The translations under genes were made by a program, and so were the position numbers. A DNA stretch of 8,271 nt from Bacillota bacterium. Its GTDB lineage: Bacteria > Bacillota_C > Negativicutes > Sporomusales > Sporomusaceae. How positions within the stretch are numbered: the stretch's first letter is position 1; each line of letters starts with the position of its first letter. Shown here piece after piece: positions 1 to 7,146 of this stretch. The stretch spans positions 1 through 8,271 of the forward strand of contig JAEZQV010000043.1 in the NCBI GenBank assembly GCA_023441125.1, in the 5' to 3' direction. Below the pieces are notes generated by a model, which ran no database searches, was not told the origin of the DNA, and was given only the letters and a program-made list of their open reading frames with translations.

Positions 1-63
1 TACGGAGATCGGTGACATAAGCACCCAAACAACCGTCAAGAATATTTTGAATATTTTTGTCAT
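1..63 (-). CDS. N-terminus of a probable membrane or exported protein (partial, runs off the left edge)
   Basis: An ATG at 63 opens 21 codons that reach the window edge without a stop. A purine-rich GGAGTGAT sits a few bases upstream and would serve as ribosome binding site. The peptide begins MTKIFKIF and continues as a hydrophobic run (LTVVWVLMSPISV), the pattern of a first membrane segment or uncleaved signal. It lies on the same strand as the MFS gene about 150 bases upstream, with no clear terminator or promoter between, so it is probably the next gene of that unit. The family cannot be recognised from 21 residues, and a chance ORF is not excluded. Confidence 0.45.
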   Translation of the reverse strand, partial: MTKIFKIFLTVVWVLMSPISV

Positions 64-209
64 TACTATCACTCCATGCTTGATATTTCCGAAATCGTCA
101 CAAGAACTTGAACATTACCAGCGCGAATCTCCTCCCAGCCAGCCTTTTTGCAGCTAAAAGATGTATACCTTTTGTTGGTGATCAAGCCGCCAGAAAGACA
201 TACCGGAGA

Positions 210-1553
210 TTAATTCTGAATCGGCTCATCAATTGTTAATGACATTAGGAAACTCAGGAAAGCACAGACGGCTAGAAAAACGAAGATGACATCAAAGCTT
301 TTATAAACGTCTAACAAATATCCGCCGATCATGGGTGAGACGAAACCGCCCATGTTACCGACAGATGTAACGATGGCTATGGCCGTAGCGTAGGTTTTGT
401 CTGTTGTCAAACCCATGGGATAGGCAAAATAGCAGCCCCAGCCTATATTCAGCAAACCGCCGGTTAAAAACAAGACAATAGACAGTACGGTCGCATCATT
501 GGGCGTATGAATCAGCACGTAGATCATTACAATAAAACTTAATGCGCCAAGCATCATATTGGGTTTCCGCCGTTTCAGCAGCAGTTTATCTGAAATCCAG
601 CCGCCAACAATCTGACCAACCAATGCACCAATCCAAGGCGATGCGGCAACCCATCCCATCTTGGCGAAGGAATAACCTTTACCGTTGACCAGATAACTGG
701 GAATCCACGTCATCATAGCGTAAGTAACACTCGTGATAAAGAAATAGGTGATTGCCGCCCCCCAGACATTCCAGGATTTAAATACGGCAATATTGGTTTC
801 TAACAACTCAACCTTTTGGGCACGAATGAATTTATCTAACCAGCCCAGGTTGGTTTGAGGCTTTCCAGTCCCTTCCTGGCTTTCGGCTGTAACCGTCGAA
901 TTGCGAATATACTCTATTTCAGCCGCATTACAATAGGGACTTTCTTCCGGACGGCTATGCACGCAAAAATACCAGATAACCGCTAACACAATGCCGGGGA
1001 TCGCGAACCAGTAGAAAACAGAACGCCAACCGTAATTTACCATGATCCATACCGCCAATGGCGGTACAGCCATCAATGCCAGGGAAGAGGCGCTCACGAA
1101 TATTCCGGCGGCAGTTGCCTGCTCTTGGGGCGGATACCAATTCTTGATTGTCGCTGAACCGCCAACCGGGCTAGGCCCTTCACACAGCCCCAGGCCAAGT
1201 CGGAACCATTTCATCATGGCGACGCTGGACGCGGTGCCAATCAAATACGTAAATATGGAGAATCCCAGAATCGAGAAGGAAACCATCCCGCGCGGTCCAA
1301 ATTTGCTCATAAATAATCCTGCCGGTATCTGGGTTATGGCGTATCCCAGGAAAAAGAAGCTCATCAATGAGCCCGCCTCAAAATTAGTCAAACTAAACTC
1401 CTTGATAATCGTTGGCAAAACAACGCCAATGTTGGTACGGTCGGCAAAATTAATCACATAAAATGCAAACATGATCGCTAGAACAACCCACCGATAATTG
1501 GTTCGCTTTTGTAGCACCGCACCAACAACAGGAGTATTAGCAGGATTTTTCAT
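210..1553 (-). CDS. MFS transporter, anion:cation symporter (ACS)-like, probable organic or aromatic acid importer
   Basis: The 447-residue protein has the length and hydrophobicity of a 12-helix major facilitator. The first helix (about 22-48) carries the polar motif FADRTN (D38, R39, N41), typical of ACS permeases for hexuronates, glucarate, phthalate and similar carboxylates. Residues 79-89 (GLFMSKFGPRG) are the MFS motif A loop between helices 2 and 3. A longer polar stretch at about 200-255 is the central cytoplasmic loop. The ATG at 1553 is preceded by GGAGG (1561-1565) with 7-base spacing. The gene follows a hydroxybenzoate-type decarboxylase on the same strand, so the likely role is proton-coupled uptake of that enzyme's carboxylate substrate. 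This substrate assignment is inference from context. The family call is firm. Confidence 0.9.
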   Translation of the reverse strand: MKNPANTPVVGAVLQKRTNYRWVVLAIMFAFYVINFADRTNIGVVLPTIIKEFSLTNFEAGSLMSFFFLGYAITQIPAGLFMSKFGPRGMVSFSILGFSIFTYLIGTASSVAMMKWFRLGLGLCEGPSPVGGSATIKNWYPPQEQATAAGIFVSASSLALMAVPPLAVWIMVNYGWRSVFYWFAIPGIVLAVIWYFCVHSRPEESPYCNAAEIEYIRNSTVTAESQEGTGKPQTNLGWLDKFIRAQKVELLETNIAVFKSWNVWGAAITYFFITSVTYAMMTWIPSYLVNGKGYSFAKMGWVAASPWIGALVGQIVGGWISDKLLLKRRKPNMMLGALSFIVMIYVLIHTPNDATVLSIVLFLTGGLLNIGWGCYFAYPMGLTTDKTYATAIAIVTSVGNMGGFVSPMIGGYLLDVYKSFDVIFVFLAVCAFLSFLMSLTIDEPIQN

Positions 1554-1591
1554 TATCTTCCCTCCAATATAATTACTTATCTTTATACTGT

Positions 1592-1617
1592 TGCAAGGCC
1601 TTTCTTACAGCCTTGCA
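1592..1617 (-). other. Perfect 8-bp hairpin between the decarboxylase and MFS genes
   Basis: TGCAAGGC (1592-1599) and GCCTTGCA (1610-1617) are exact inverted copies around a 10-base loop. In the minus-strand transcript no U-run follows (ACAGTATAAAG), so it does not look like a normal intrinsic terminator. It could affect mRNA stability or processing, or be a DNA operator ahead of the importer. The structure is visible in the sequence; the function is unknown. The rest of the 159-base gap shows only a weaker CCCATG/CATGGG inverted pair (1653-1658 and 1678-1683). Confidence 0.5.
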
Positions 1618-1712
1618 GAATGGACATAAGAAATAACTGCGTCATGCACCCTCCCATGCCCTCGCGGCAAATGAGACCATGGGAAGGCAGCACTGGCAAA
1701 TGTCCGCTGCGG

Positions 1713-2699
1713 TTAGAGCTTGAGGATTCTCTTCGCGTTATCGTAGGCGATGGCCTGCAATACACTCGGGGCAAAATCCAGAGTTTTAAACCATTCATTT
1801 GCCTCCACCATGTCTTCATAGGGATAATCCACCGAATACATAACGTGTTCAGGGCCTACTACCTGCAAGGTGTGCTCCAAGGCCGGGGTGTAGAAAAATC
1901 CGGTGGTTGTGGCGTAGATGTTGCGCTTTACATATTCTGTCACGGACAGCTTTCTCGGCCGCCCGTTCTTAGCGGCCACCTCACCATCCCAGCCTTCTCT
2001 TTGGATGCGGTGGTCAATACGATAACACCAGAAGGGCAAAAATTCTCCCAAGTGTCCCAAGATGATTTTTAGGTTTGGAACTTTATCGAACAGGCCGCTG
2101 ATTATCATCCGCAGTATATGTTCCGCTGTCTCCACATGAAATCCCCAAGCTGCCCCTCTTAACTCCGGATACGGTTTATAAGTGGTTTCCCGATCATCCG
2201 GCACTGTCCGGGGATGGATATAAACAGGAACGTCCAGCGCTTCAACGGCTTTCCAAAAATCCAGATATTCCGGAGCATCGTAGTAGATGGGAGGCAGATT
2301 GCCGGAGTTGTCATACCCATTGATCATCGCGCCTACCAATCCCAAGTCCTTCACACCCCGGTTCAGCTCTGCGATGGCAGCATCCGGTTCCCGCATGGGC
2401 AAACAGGCGAAGGCCCGCAGGCGATTCTTGTGAGGCTGGATAGCCTCTGCCACATAGTCGTTCCAGGTCCGGGCGGTTTCAACCTCAATTCTGTAATCTT
2501 CCAGACCCTGAATGGACGGCGATGTTGCTGAAACCACGGAGATATCCACTTCGCCCTCGTCCATAGCGCGGATCCGCATATCGGCCAAGTCAATGAGCTT
2601 GCTTTCGTTTTGCCGGAACTCCCGCAGCGTACAACACTGGGGAGTTAGTTTTTCCACACCTTTTACTGCAAATGCTTCTTCCAAAGCGATCTTTTTCAT
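1713..2699 (-). CDS. Amidohydrolase-family metal-dependent (de)carboxylase, 2,3-dihydroxybenzoate/salicylate/gamma-resorcylate decarboxylase type
   Basis: The 328-residue protein has the size and motif order of the ACMSD-like branch of the amidohydrolase superfamily, whose members remove CO2 non-oxidatively from hydroxybenzoates and can run backwards. Visible motifs are the N-terminal strand KIALEEAF (E7 a metal ligand), VYIHPR (H162 a ligand), ILGHLGEFLPF (H216 and E219, catalytic region), YSVDYPYE (D291, ligand) and the C-terminal DNAKRILKL seen in this family. Residue 9 is Ala where gamma-resorcylate decarboxylases have a metal-binding His (ExH). As I recall, fungal 2,3-dihydroxybenzoate and salicylate decarboxylases share the EEAF form, so Ala9 points to that subgroup rather than to loss of activity. 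The ATG at 2699 has AAGGAG at 2709-2714, 9 bases upstream. The gene lies between buk and an MFS importer. The exact substrate is not determinable; a related amidohydrolase activity is the main alternative. Confidence 0.8.
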   Translation of the reverse strand: MKKIALEEAFAVKGVEKLTPQCCTLREFRQNESKLIDLADMRIRAMDEGEVDISVVSATSPSIQGLEDYRIEVETARTWNDYVAEAIQPHKNRLRAFACLPMREPDAAIAELNRGVKDLGLVGAMINGYDNSGNLPPIYYDAPEYLDFWKAVEALDVPVYIHPRTVPDDRETTYKPYPELRGAAWGFHVETAEHILRMIISGLFDKVPNLKIILGHLGEFLPFWCYRIDHRIQREGWDGEVAAKNGRPRKLSVTEYVKRNIYATTTGFFYTPALEHTLQVVGPEHVMYSVDYPYEDMVEANEWFKTLDFAPSVLQAIAYDNAKRILKL

Positions 2700-2782
2700 G
2701 AGAGGCTGCTCCTTTCAAATTCCATTATCACCTTTTATTATCAACAGCACCCCTGCGCTGAAGCGGAAATTGGCGCCAAGGG

Positions 2783-3862
2783 CTAGGCAGGGGACGACAT
2801 CGTAATATGTCTGATTGGCTGGATGCCCCGAATGCCTTCCAGCGCGCCTCTTGCCAGAGAATCCATTTCATTTTCCCCGGGATAAACTGTTACAGGCGCA
2901 ATGAAGCTTACGTTATCCTTAATGTTTTGAACGATTTTTGCCGAGAAGGCAATTCCGCCTGTGATTAGTACTTGATTCACTTCGCCCTGAAGGACGGCGG
3001 CCATGGCTCCTATTTGCTTACAGACCTGATAAACCATTGCAGCTAAGCACAGTCTTGATTTTGCATCAGTTTCCGCGTTGTTTTCAATTTCTCTGCAATC
3101 GGCAGTTCCCAAATAGGCCATTAAACCGCCGTTGCCGTTTACCATTTTTATCATTTCTTTGTAATTGTATTGGCCCGAATAACAAAGTCTGATCAGATCT
3201 CCTACCGGCAAGGCGCCTGTACGGTTTGTGGAAAAAGCGCCGTCTCCTTCCAGGCCGTTGTCGCCATCTATCATGCGTCCTTTTTTGTGAGGTGCAACCG
3301 AAATGCCTCCTCCCAGATGAACTACGATCAAGTTTAATTCATCATATTTCAGGCCATTTTCTCTCGCATACCTTTTCGCGGTTGCTTTATGGCTTAAAGC
3401 GTGGAAACTGCTTCTTCTTTCAATTAAGGGATGACCGGATAATCTTGCCACCGGTTCAAATTCATCTGTTATGGGAGGATCTACGATTAAAGGAAGCGCT
3501 TGGCAGGTTTGGCACATTCTATAAGCAATTTTACTGCCCAAGTCGCAAGGATGCTGTCCGTATAAACCGCTGGCCTGCTGGGCAAGCATTGCTTCATTTA
3601 CCCGATACACGCCGCCTTCCAGGGGTTTTGTATGACCACCGCGGCTGACAATGACATTAAGTGTGTCTGGTTCGATTTTATTTTCTTTCATAAAGTTGTC
3701 GATGGCATTGCTGCGATATTCATCCTGTTCCCAGAAACTTGAAAATTGTTTTATTTCGGACGCGGGATGATCGATGCTGGCTTTGGCAACGCAGACTTCA
3801 TCCTCGTAGTAGGCAATTTTTGAGGACGTGGAGCCAAAATTCAAAACCAATATTTTATACAA
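2783..3862 (-). CDS. buk: Butyrate kinase (branched-chain acyl kinase family)
   Basis: Buk transfers phosphate from butyryl- or isobutyryl-phosphate to ADP, giving the free acid and ATP in the cytoplasm. The ASKHA-fold signatures of acetate/butyrate kinases are present: NFGSTSSK near the N-terminus (phosphate 1), VVHLGGGISV in the middle (phosphate 2) and LITGGIAFS near the C-terminus (adenosine). VDPPITDE, SSFHALSHKATAKRYA and LPVGDLIRLCYSG match butyrate rather than acetate kinases. I chose the TTG at 3862 (359 residues, the usual length): GAGGTGA lies at 3867-3873, and the protein then begins MYKILVLNFGSTS as in other family members. An ATG at 3943 would add 27 residues unlike the family and would translate across the hairpin at 3911-3927. 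The usual NPGSTS is NFGSTS here. The gene follows ptb after about 100 bases. Confidence 0.92.
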   Translation of the reverse strand: MYKILVLNFGSTSSKIAYYEDEVCVAKASIDHPASEIKQFSSFWEQDEYRSNAIDNFMKENKIEPDTLNVIVSRGGHTKPLEGGVYRVNEAMLAQQASGLYGQHPCDLGSKIAYRMCQTCQALPLIVDPPITDEFEPVARLSGHPLIERRSSFHALSHKATAKRYARENGLKYDELNLIVVHLGGGISVAPHKKGRMIDGDNGLEGDGAFSTNRTGALPVGDLIRLCYSGQYNYKEMIKMVNGNGGLMAYLGTADCREIENNAETDAKSRLCLAAMVYQVCKQIGAMAAVLQGEVNQVLITGGIAFSAKIVQNIKDNVSFIAPVTVYPGENEMDSLARGALEGIRGIQPIRHITMSSPA

Positions 3863-3910
3863 GATATCACCTCGCAATTTTCCGGGTCCCGCTGCTATGC
3901 TTAGAGGCGC

Positions 3911-3927
3911 CAGCAGGCACCCTGCTG
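3911..3927 (-). other. Perfect 7-bp GC-rich hairpin between ptb and buk
   Basis: CAGCAGG (3911-3917) and CCTGCTG (3921-3927) are exact inverted copies with a 3-base loop, giving a compact stable stem in the ptb-buk transcript. No U-run follows on the minus strand, so full termination is unlikely. It lies in the roughly 100-base gap between the ptb stop and the chosen buk start, about 50 bases before that start. A role in RNA stability or in setting different ptb and buk levels is possible but is inference. Confidence 0.55.
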
Positions 3928-3965
3928 ATATATAAGTGGCCAAAGCGCGGAAAGAAGCTTAGATA

Positions 3966-4862
3966 CTATCCCAGAATATATTGACTCAGGGCAATGGAAT
4001 TGATCTTGGATTCCATTGGATCGGCCCGGGGGGACTGGATGACCGGCACAGTAGCCCCGGCCACCAGTCCGGAGGCATTGACTTTGGCTACCATGGACAG
4101 AGATTTGGCCAGAACATTGCCTACTTCAATATTGGGCATCAGCAAGATATCAGCCTGGCCAGCTACCGGCCCGTTGATGCCTTTATGCTGTGCCGCCTCG
4201 CCAGAAATAGCATTGTCAAAGGCCAAGGGTCCGTCAATCAGGCAGTTCTTAATCTGACCCCGCTCGCCCATTTTACTCAAAATTGCAGCCTCAGTGCTGG
4301 AGGCGGCTTGCAGACTTACCTGCTCTAAAAACGAAACCACGGCGACTTTGGGCGTAGCGACCCCCAACCGGCGGGCTACTGATACGGCATTTTCAATCAG
4401 GTTGATCTTTTGCGGCAGGTCCGGGGCAATGGTCATGGCGCAGTCAGTGACAAACCAAAGGCCCCCTGCCGGCTTTTCAAACACCGCAACATGACTCAGA
4501 AGGCCTTTGCCCCGCAGGCCTTTTTCTTTGTCGAGAATAGCCCGCAAATAATCATTGGTCTGCATTTGGCCTTTCATGGGCAGGTGTGCGTCGCCGGAGT
4601 GAATCAACGCCACGGCCTTGCTGGCGGCCTCGGGTTCGCTCCTGACCTCTACGATATTTTTTTCATTGACGGCATAGCCGATTTTTTCGGCGGCTTTCAT
4701 GATCTTTTCTTTACTGTCAATAAGGATGCACTCGGAAATACCTAAGCGCTCCACTTCTCTCACAGCTGCCAGGGCCAGATCATCGCCGGCACAGGCAATG
4801 GCTACGGTTTTCTTGCTTTGCTTCTTACATGCCTCAACTATTTCGGCAAAACTTTTGAACAC
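3966..4862 (-). CDS. ptb: Phosphate butyryltransferase (phosphotransbutyrylase)
   Basis: Ptb exchanges CoA for phosphate on butyryl-CoA or branched acyl-CoAs, supplying the acyl phosphate used by the kinase encoded next. The PTA/PTB family is recognisable from KKTVAIACAGDD near the N-terminus, HLPMKGQMQT, CLIDGPLAFDNAIS, ADILLMPNIEVGN and the C-terminal AGATVPVIQSPRADPMESK. With the GTG at 4862 the protein has 298 residues, the normal size, and starts MFKSFAEIVE, like clostridial Ptb proteins that open with IKSF. AGGAAGG at 4871-4877 is 8 bases upstream. A TTG at 4883 would add 7 residues with a poorer leader. A promoter lies just upstream at 4907-4934. The family also includes phosphate acetyltransferases, but the adjacent buk and the short single-domain length favour Ptb. 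Confidence 0.92.
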   Translation of the reverse strand: MFKSFAEIVEACKKQSKKTVAIACAGDDLALAAVREVERLGISECILIDSKEKIMKAAEKIGYAVNEKNIVEVRSEPEAASKAVALIHSGDAHLPMKGQMQTNDYLRAILDKEKGLRGKGLLSHVAVFEKPAGGLWFVTDCAMTIAPDLPQKINLIENAVSVARRLGVATPKVAVVSFLEQVSLQAASSTEAAILSKMGERGQIKNCLIDGPLAFDNAISGEAAQHKGINGPVAGQADILLMPNIEVGNVLAKSLSMVAKVNASGLVAGATVPVIQSPRADPMESKINSIALSQYILG

Positions 4863-4906
4863 GGATTTCACCTTCCTATACAATACCTAATCCTGCCGCT
4901 GCGAAT

Positions 4907-4934
4907 ATAATACGCACAGCACAATCCACGTCAA
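4907..4934 (-). promoter_or_regulatory. Predicted sigma-A promoter for ptb-buk
   Basis: On the minus strand TTGACG (4929-4934) is followed after 16 bases by TATTAT (4907-4912), each one mismatch from the consensus -35 and -10 boxes. Transcription would start near 4900, leaving a leader of about 38 bases before the GTG of ptb. No terminator follows porB, so ptb-buk could be read both from this promoter and by read-through from the por genes. Confidence 0.5.
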
Positions 4935-5036
4935 GGACAGGACAAAATCAGGCTTCATCATATCGATCATTCCCCACTAACCATTAGCGCCCTAACATAA
5001 GCAATTCCCAGTTGACGCTGTTTCTGTGGGAAAGCG

Positions 5037-5939
5037 CTAAGCGTCTGCCAGTTTGCGGAGAATCGCCATTCTATAATCAACCATGCTTTGCAGTTGTTCA
5101 ATAGTTTCATTAGTTAAGTGCTTAAACTTCTTTATGCCTTTAACAAATTCTGCTATAGACAGCGGATTTTTGTTGTCTCTAAGGGTTAACTTGCCCTCTT
5201 CATATTCCATCAGCGAGAAAAAGTTGGCTTTTACAGCCTTTTTGGCAAAATCAATACTCAGATTCGGTTCATAACCCCAACCAGTTGGGCACGGCGACAG
5301 CAAATGGATATAGGCAAAGCCTTTCTTGCTGGCCGCTAATCCTTTTTCAATTTTTTTGGCAAAGTCCGCCATATTAGCGGGAGAAGCTGACGCTACATAT
5401 TCGGCATTATGCATCATCATAATCAACGGCATAAATTTTTGATGCTGATCCTTGCCTTTCAATACTTTGCCTACAGGTGTAGTAGAGGTTCTTGAACCCT
5501 TGGAGGACGTGGAGCTCCTTTGGTAGCCGGTGTTCATGTAGCCTTCGTTGTCATAGCAGATGTACAGCATCTTTTCGCCCCGTTCTGCGGCTCCCGACAA
5601 GGATTGGAACCCACAGTCCGCGGTAGCGCCGTCACCGGTAAAGCCGATAATATTCACATCTTCCCGGCCTTTTCTTTGATACATGTGGGTAACGCCTGTA
5701 AGAAATGAAGCCGTATTATCCAAAAGCGTCATCGTCGTAGGAATCTTCATTCCGCTCAATGTTCCCCACCCGATGGAACCAGCGCCGGCCATACATCCCG
5801 GTGGAATAACCAAGATGGTGTTGCTGCCGGCAATTTTCAACACTCTGCGCAGCAGCATCTCGCCGCCACAGCCTTTACAGGCAGAAGTGCCCGGAGTTAG
5901 TAAATCCTTAGATTCTCTAAATGTATCAATATAAGTCAT
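5037..5939 (-). CDS. porB: 2-oxoacid:ferredoxin oxidoreductase, beta subunit (TPP-binding)
   Basis: This subunit carries thiamine diphosphate and the proximal 4Fe-4S cluster of the PFOR/VOR/KOR enzyme family. The cluster cysteines fit CKGC (C21, C24), PPGCMAG (C49) and SPCPTGW (C217). The TPP/Mg site is GDGATAD (102-108) followed by CYDNEGYMNTG (128-138). Its 300 residues are normal for a separate beta subunit. The ATG at 5939 has AGGAGG at 5947-5952, and the gene starts 28 bases after porA. After the TPP motif the loop reads RSSTSSKGSRTSTTPVGK, where pyruvate enzymes usually have a version closer to RSSATPxGAxTTTTP. The substrate is therefore left open: pyruvate, branched-chain or aryl 2-oxoacids are all possible, and the neighbouring ptb-buk favours a branched or C4 acyl product. 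The por symbol names the family only. Confidence 0.9.
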   Translation of the reverse strand: MTYIDTFRESKDLLTPGTSACKGCGGEMLLRRVLKIAGSNTILVIPPGCMAGAGSIGWGTLSGMKIPTTMTLLDNTASFLTGVTHMYQRKGREDVNIIGFTGDGATADCGFQSLSGAAERGEKMLYICYDNEGYMNTGYQRSSTSSKGSRTSTTPVGKVLKGKDQHQKFMPLIMMMHNAEYVASASPANMADFAKKIEKGLAASKKGFAYIHLLSPCPTGWGYEPNLSIDFAKKAVKANFFSLMEYEEGKLTLRDNKNPLSIAEFVKGIKKFKHLTNETIEQLQSMVDYRMAILRKLADA

Positions 5940-5967
5940 CGAAACTCCTCCTGTTGATTCATATTCA

Positions 5968-7146
5968 TTAATCCAGCCATACCGTCTCCGGCTGGCCTGG
6001 TGAATTTGTGCTCATTTTCTCCAATTTCTCAATGCATTCCAACACATGTTTCAGAGTAATATCCGATCCCCCCAGGCCGCCAATCGCCGAGAAGCTTGCT
6101 GCATCATTATTCAAGCCGGTTAACGCTGACCTGACTTCAACATACAGCGTACCTGCATCCCAGCCGAAGGAAACACTTCTGTCAATTACGGCATAGCCTG
6201 TTTTGTCTTTCAATACTTCTCTGATTTTTTCCGCCGGGAAGGGACGCATAAATCGCACTTTCAATAATCCTACTTTTTTGCCCGCCGCTCTGGCCACGTC
6301 GATGGCTTCTCTGACTGTGCCGGTGGTGACGCCGATAGTGACGATAACAATATCGGCGTCATCGCACAAATAGGTATCAATAACGCCGCCATGAATACGG
6401 CCAAAGGCTTCGCCAAATTCTTTATCCACATCGTCAATGACTTTTAATGCATCCTGCATTCCCAGTAAATGGGATCTGCGGTAATTCATGGCGAATTGGC
6501 CGGAAGCAATCGGATCAATGGCCATGGGCTGCTCAGGATCAAAGATATAATGAGCCGACTCGAATGTACCGACAAAATTTGTGACTGTTTCCTGGTCCGG
6601 GATTGCTACCCGTTCATCAAGGTGAGATAAATAGAAGCCGTCATAACAAACATTGAGCGGCAGAAGAACCTCCGGATGCTCAGAGATTTTATAGCCCTGG
6701 ATAATCATATCCAGAATTTCTTGGTTGTTTTCGCAAAATACCTGTATCCAGCCGCCGTCCCTGACTGACATAGCATCTTGCTGGCCGCTGAACACAGTAT
6801 GAGGAGATTGCATTTCTCTGGTGGCGAGCGCCATTACCGTAGGCAATCTGAGAGTAGACTGCCGGCAATATGGCTCGTACATCAATGCCAGACCGTTACC
6901 GCTAGTGGCAGTAAAGGTTCGTCCCCCTGACAAAGCCGCTCCCTGAACTATGCTCATAGCCGAATGCTCGGATTCCACAAGCACCATCTCAGAATCGAGC
7001 TTTCCATTGGCAACCATATCAGCTAGCATTTCGACAACAGAGGATTGCGGCGTAATGGGGTAAGCTGCGACTAAGTCTGGTTTACACAAAGCTGCGCCGA
7101 TTGCTGCAGCTTTGTTACCTGTTATTGCTTTCAAAGTGGATGCCAT
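5968..7146 (-). CDS. porA: 2-oxoacid:ferredoxin oxidoreductase, alpha subunit
   Basis: The alpha subunit supplies the pyrimidine-binding half of the TPP site and much of the substrate pocket. It contains YPITPQSSVVE (T32 matches the residue that binds the substrate carboxylate in PFOR), VESEHSAMS (E60, the conserved glutamate facing TPP) and ATREMQSPH (R110, likely counterpart of the PFOR substrate arginine). The C-terminal half (LLKVRFMRPFPAEKIRE, AVIDRSVSFGW) is the transketolase C-terminal-like domain. At 392 residues it has normal length for a separate alpha subunit. Its ATG shares one base with the porD stop (TAATG), with AGGAGG at 7156-7161, so the two are translationally coupled. YPITPQS and the CENNQEILD region fit the broad four-subunit class that includes pyruvate, 2-ketoisovalerate and phenylglyoxylate enzymes, so the substrate is not fixed by sequence alone. 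Confidence 0.9.
   Translation of the reverse strand: MASTLKAITGNKAAAIGAALCKPDLVAAYPITPQSSVVEMLADMVANGKLDSEMVLVESEHSAMSIVQGAALSGGRTFTATSGNGLALMYEPYCRQSTLRLPTVMALATREMQSPHTVFSGQQDAMSVRDGGWIQVFCENNQEILDMIIQGYKISEHPEVLLPLNVCYDGFYLSHLDERVAIPDQETVTNFVGTFESAHYIFDPEQPMAIDPIASGQFAMNYRRSHLLGMQDALKVIDDVDKEFGEAFGRIHGGVIDTYLCDDADIVIVTIGVTTGTVREAIDVARAAGKKVGLLKVRFMRPFPAEKIREVLKDKTGYAVIDRSVSFGWDAGTLYVEVRSALTGLNNDAASFSAIGGLGGSDITLKHVLECIEKLEKMSTNSPGQPETVWLD

Noticed and set aside
2..156. Open plus-strand frame entering from the left edge and ending in TAA near 156.
   Set aside because: About 50 codons with no recognisable family character. It is antisense to the partial minus-strand gene, which has a ribosome binding site and a sensible N-terminus.
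1042..1461. Plus-strand ORF of 139 codons antisense to the MFS gene.
   Set aside because: It lies wholly inside a well-supported gene, its product resembles no family, and it has no separate upstream signals. Other plus-strand ORFs here (for example 1620-2072, 3226-3648 and 3981-4328) are rejected for the same reason.
2770..2779. Perfect 10-bp palindrome TTGGCGCCAA just after the buk stop.
   Set aside because: Too short for a stable hairpin, and there is no promoter beside it to make an operator reading likely.
2700..2782. TGATAAT-like boxes before the decarboxylase gene, considered as a promoter.
   Set aside because: No acceptable -35 box lies 16-18 bases upstream of either candidate, so co-transcription from buk is more likely.
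4914..4928. Sigma-54-like GG-N10-GC (TGGATTGTGCTGTGC) overlapping the ptb promoter, attractive because the Bacillus bkd operon is sigma-L dependent.
   Set aside because: Only the invariant GG and GC and a few other bases match the -24/-12 consensus. Such a match is fairly likely by chance in a gap this size, and the sigma-A boxes fit better.
4984..5040. Nested inverted repeats TTAGCGC/GCGCTAA and TTCCCA/TGGGAA after porB, considered as a terminator.
   Set aside because: The loops are large and unequal, the stems are short, and no U-run follows on the minus strand. Kept only as part of the recurring-motif observation.
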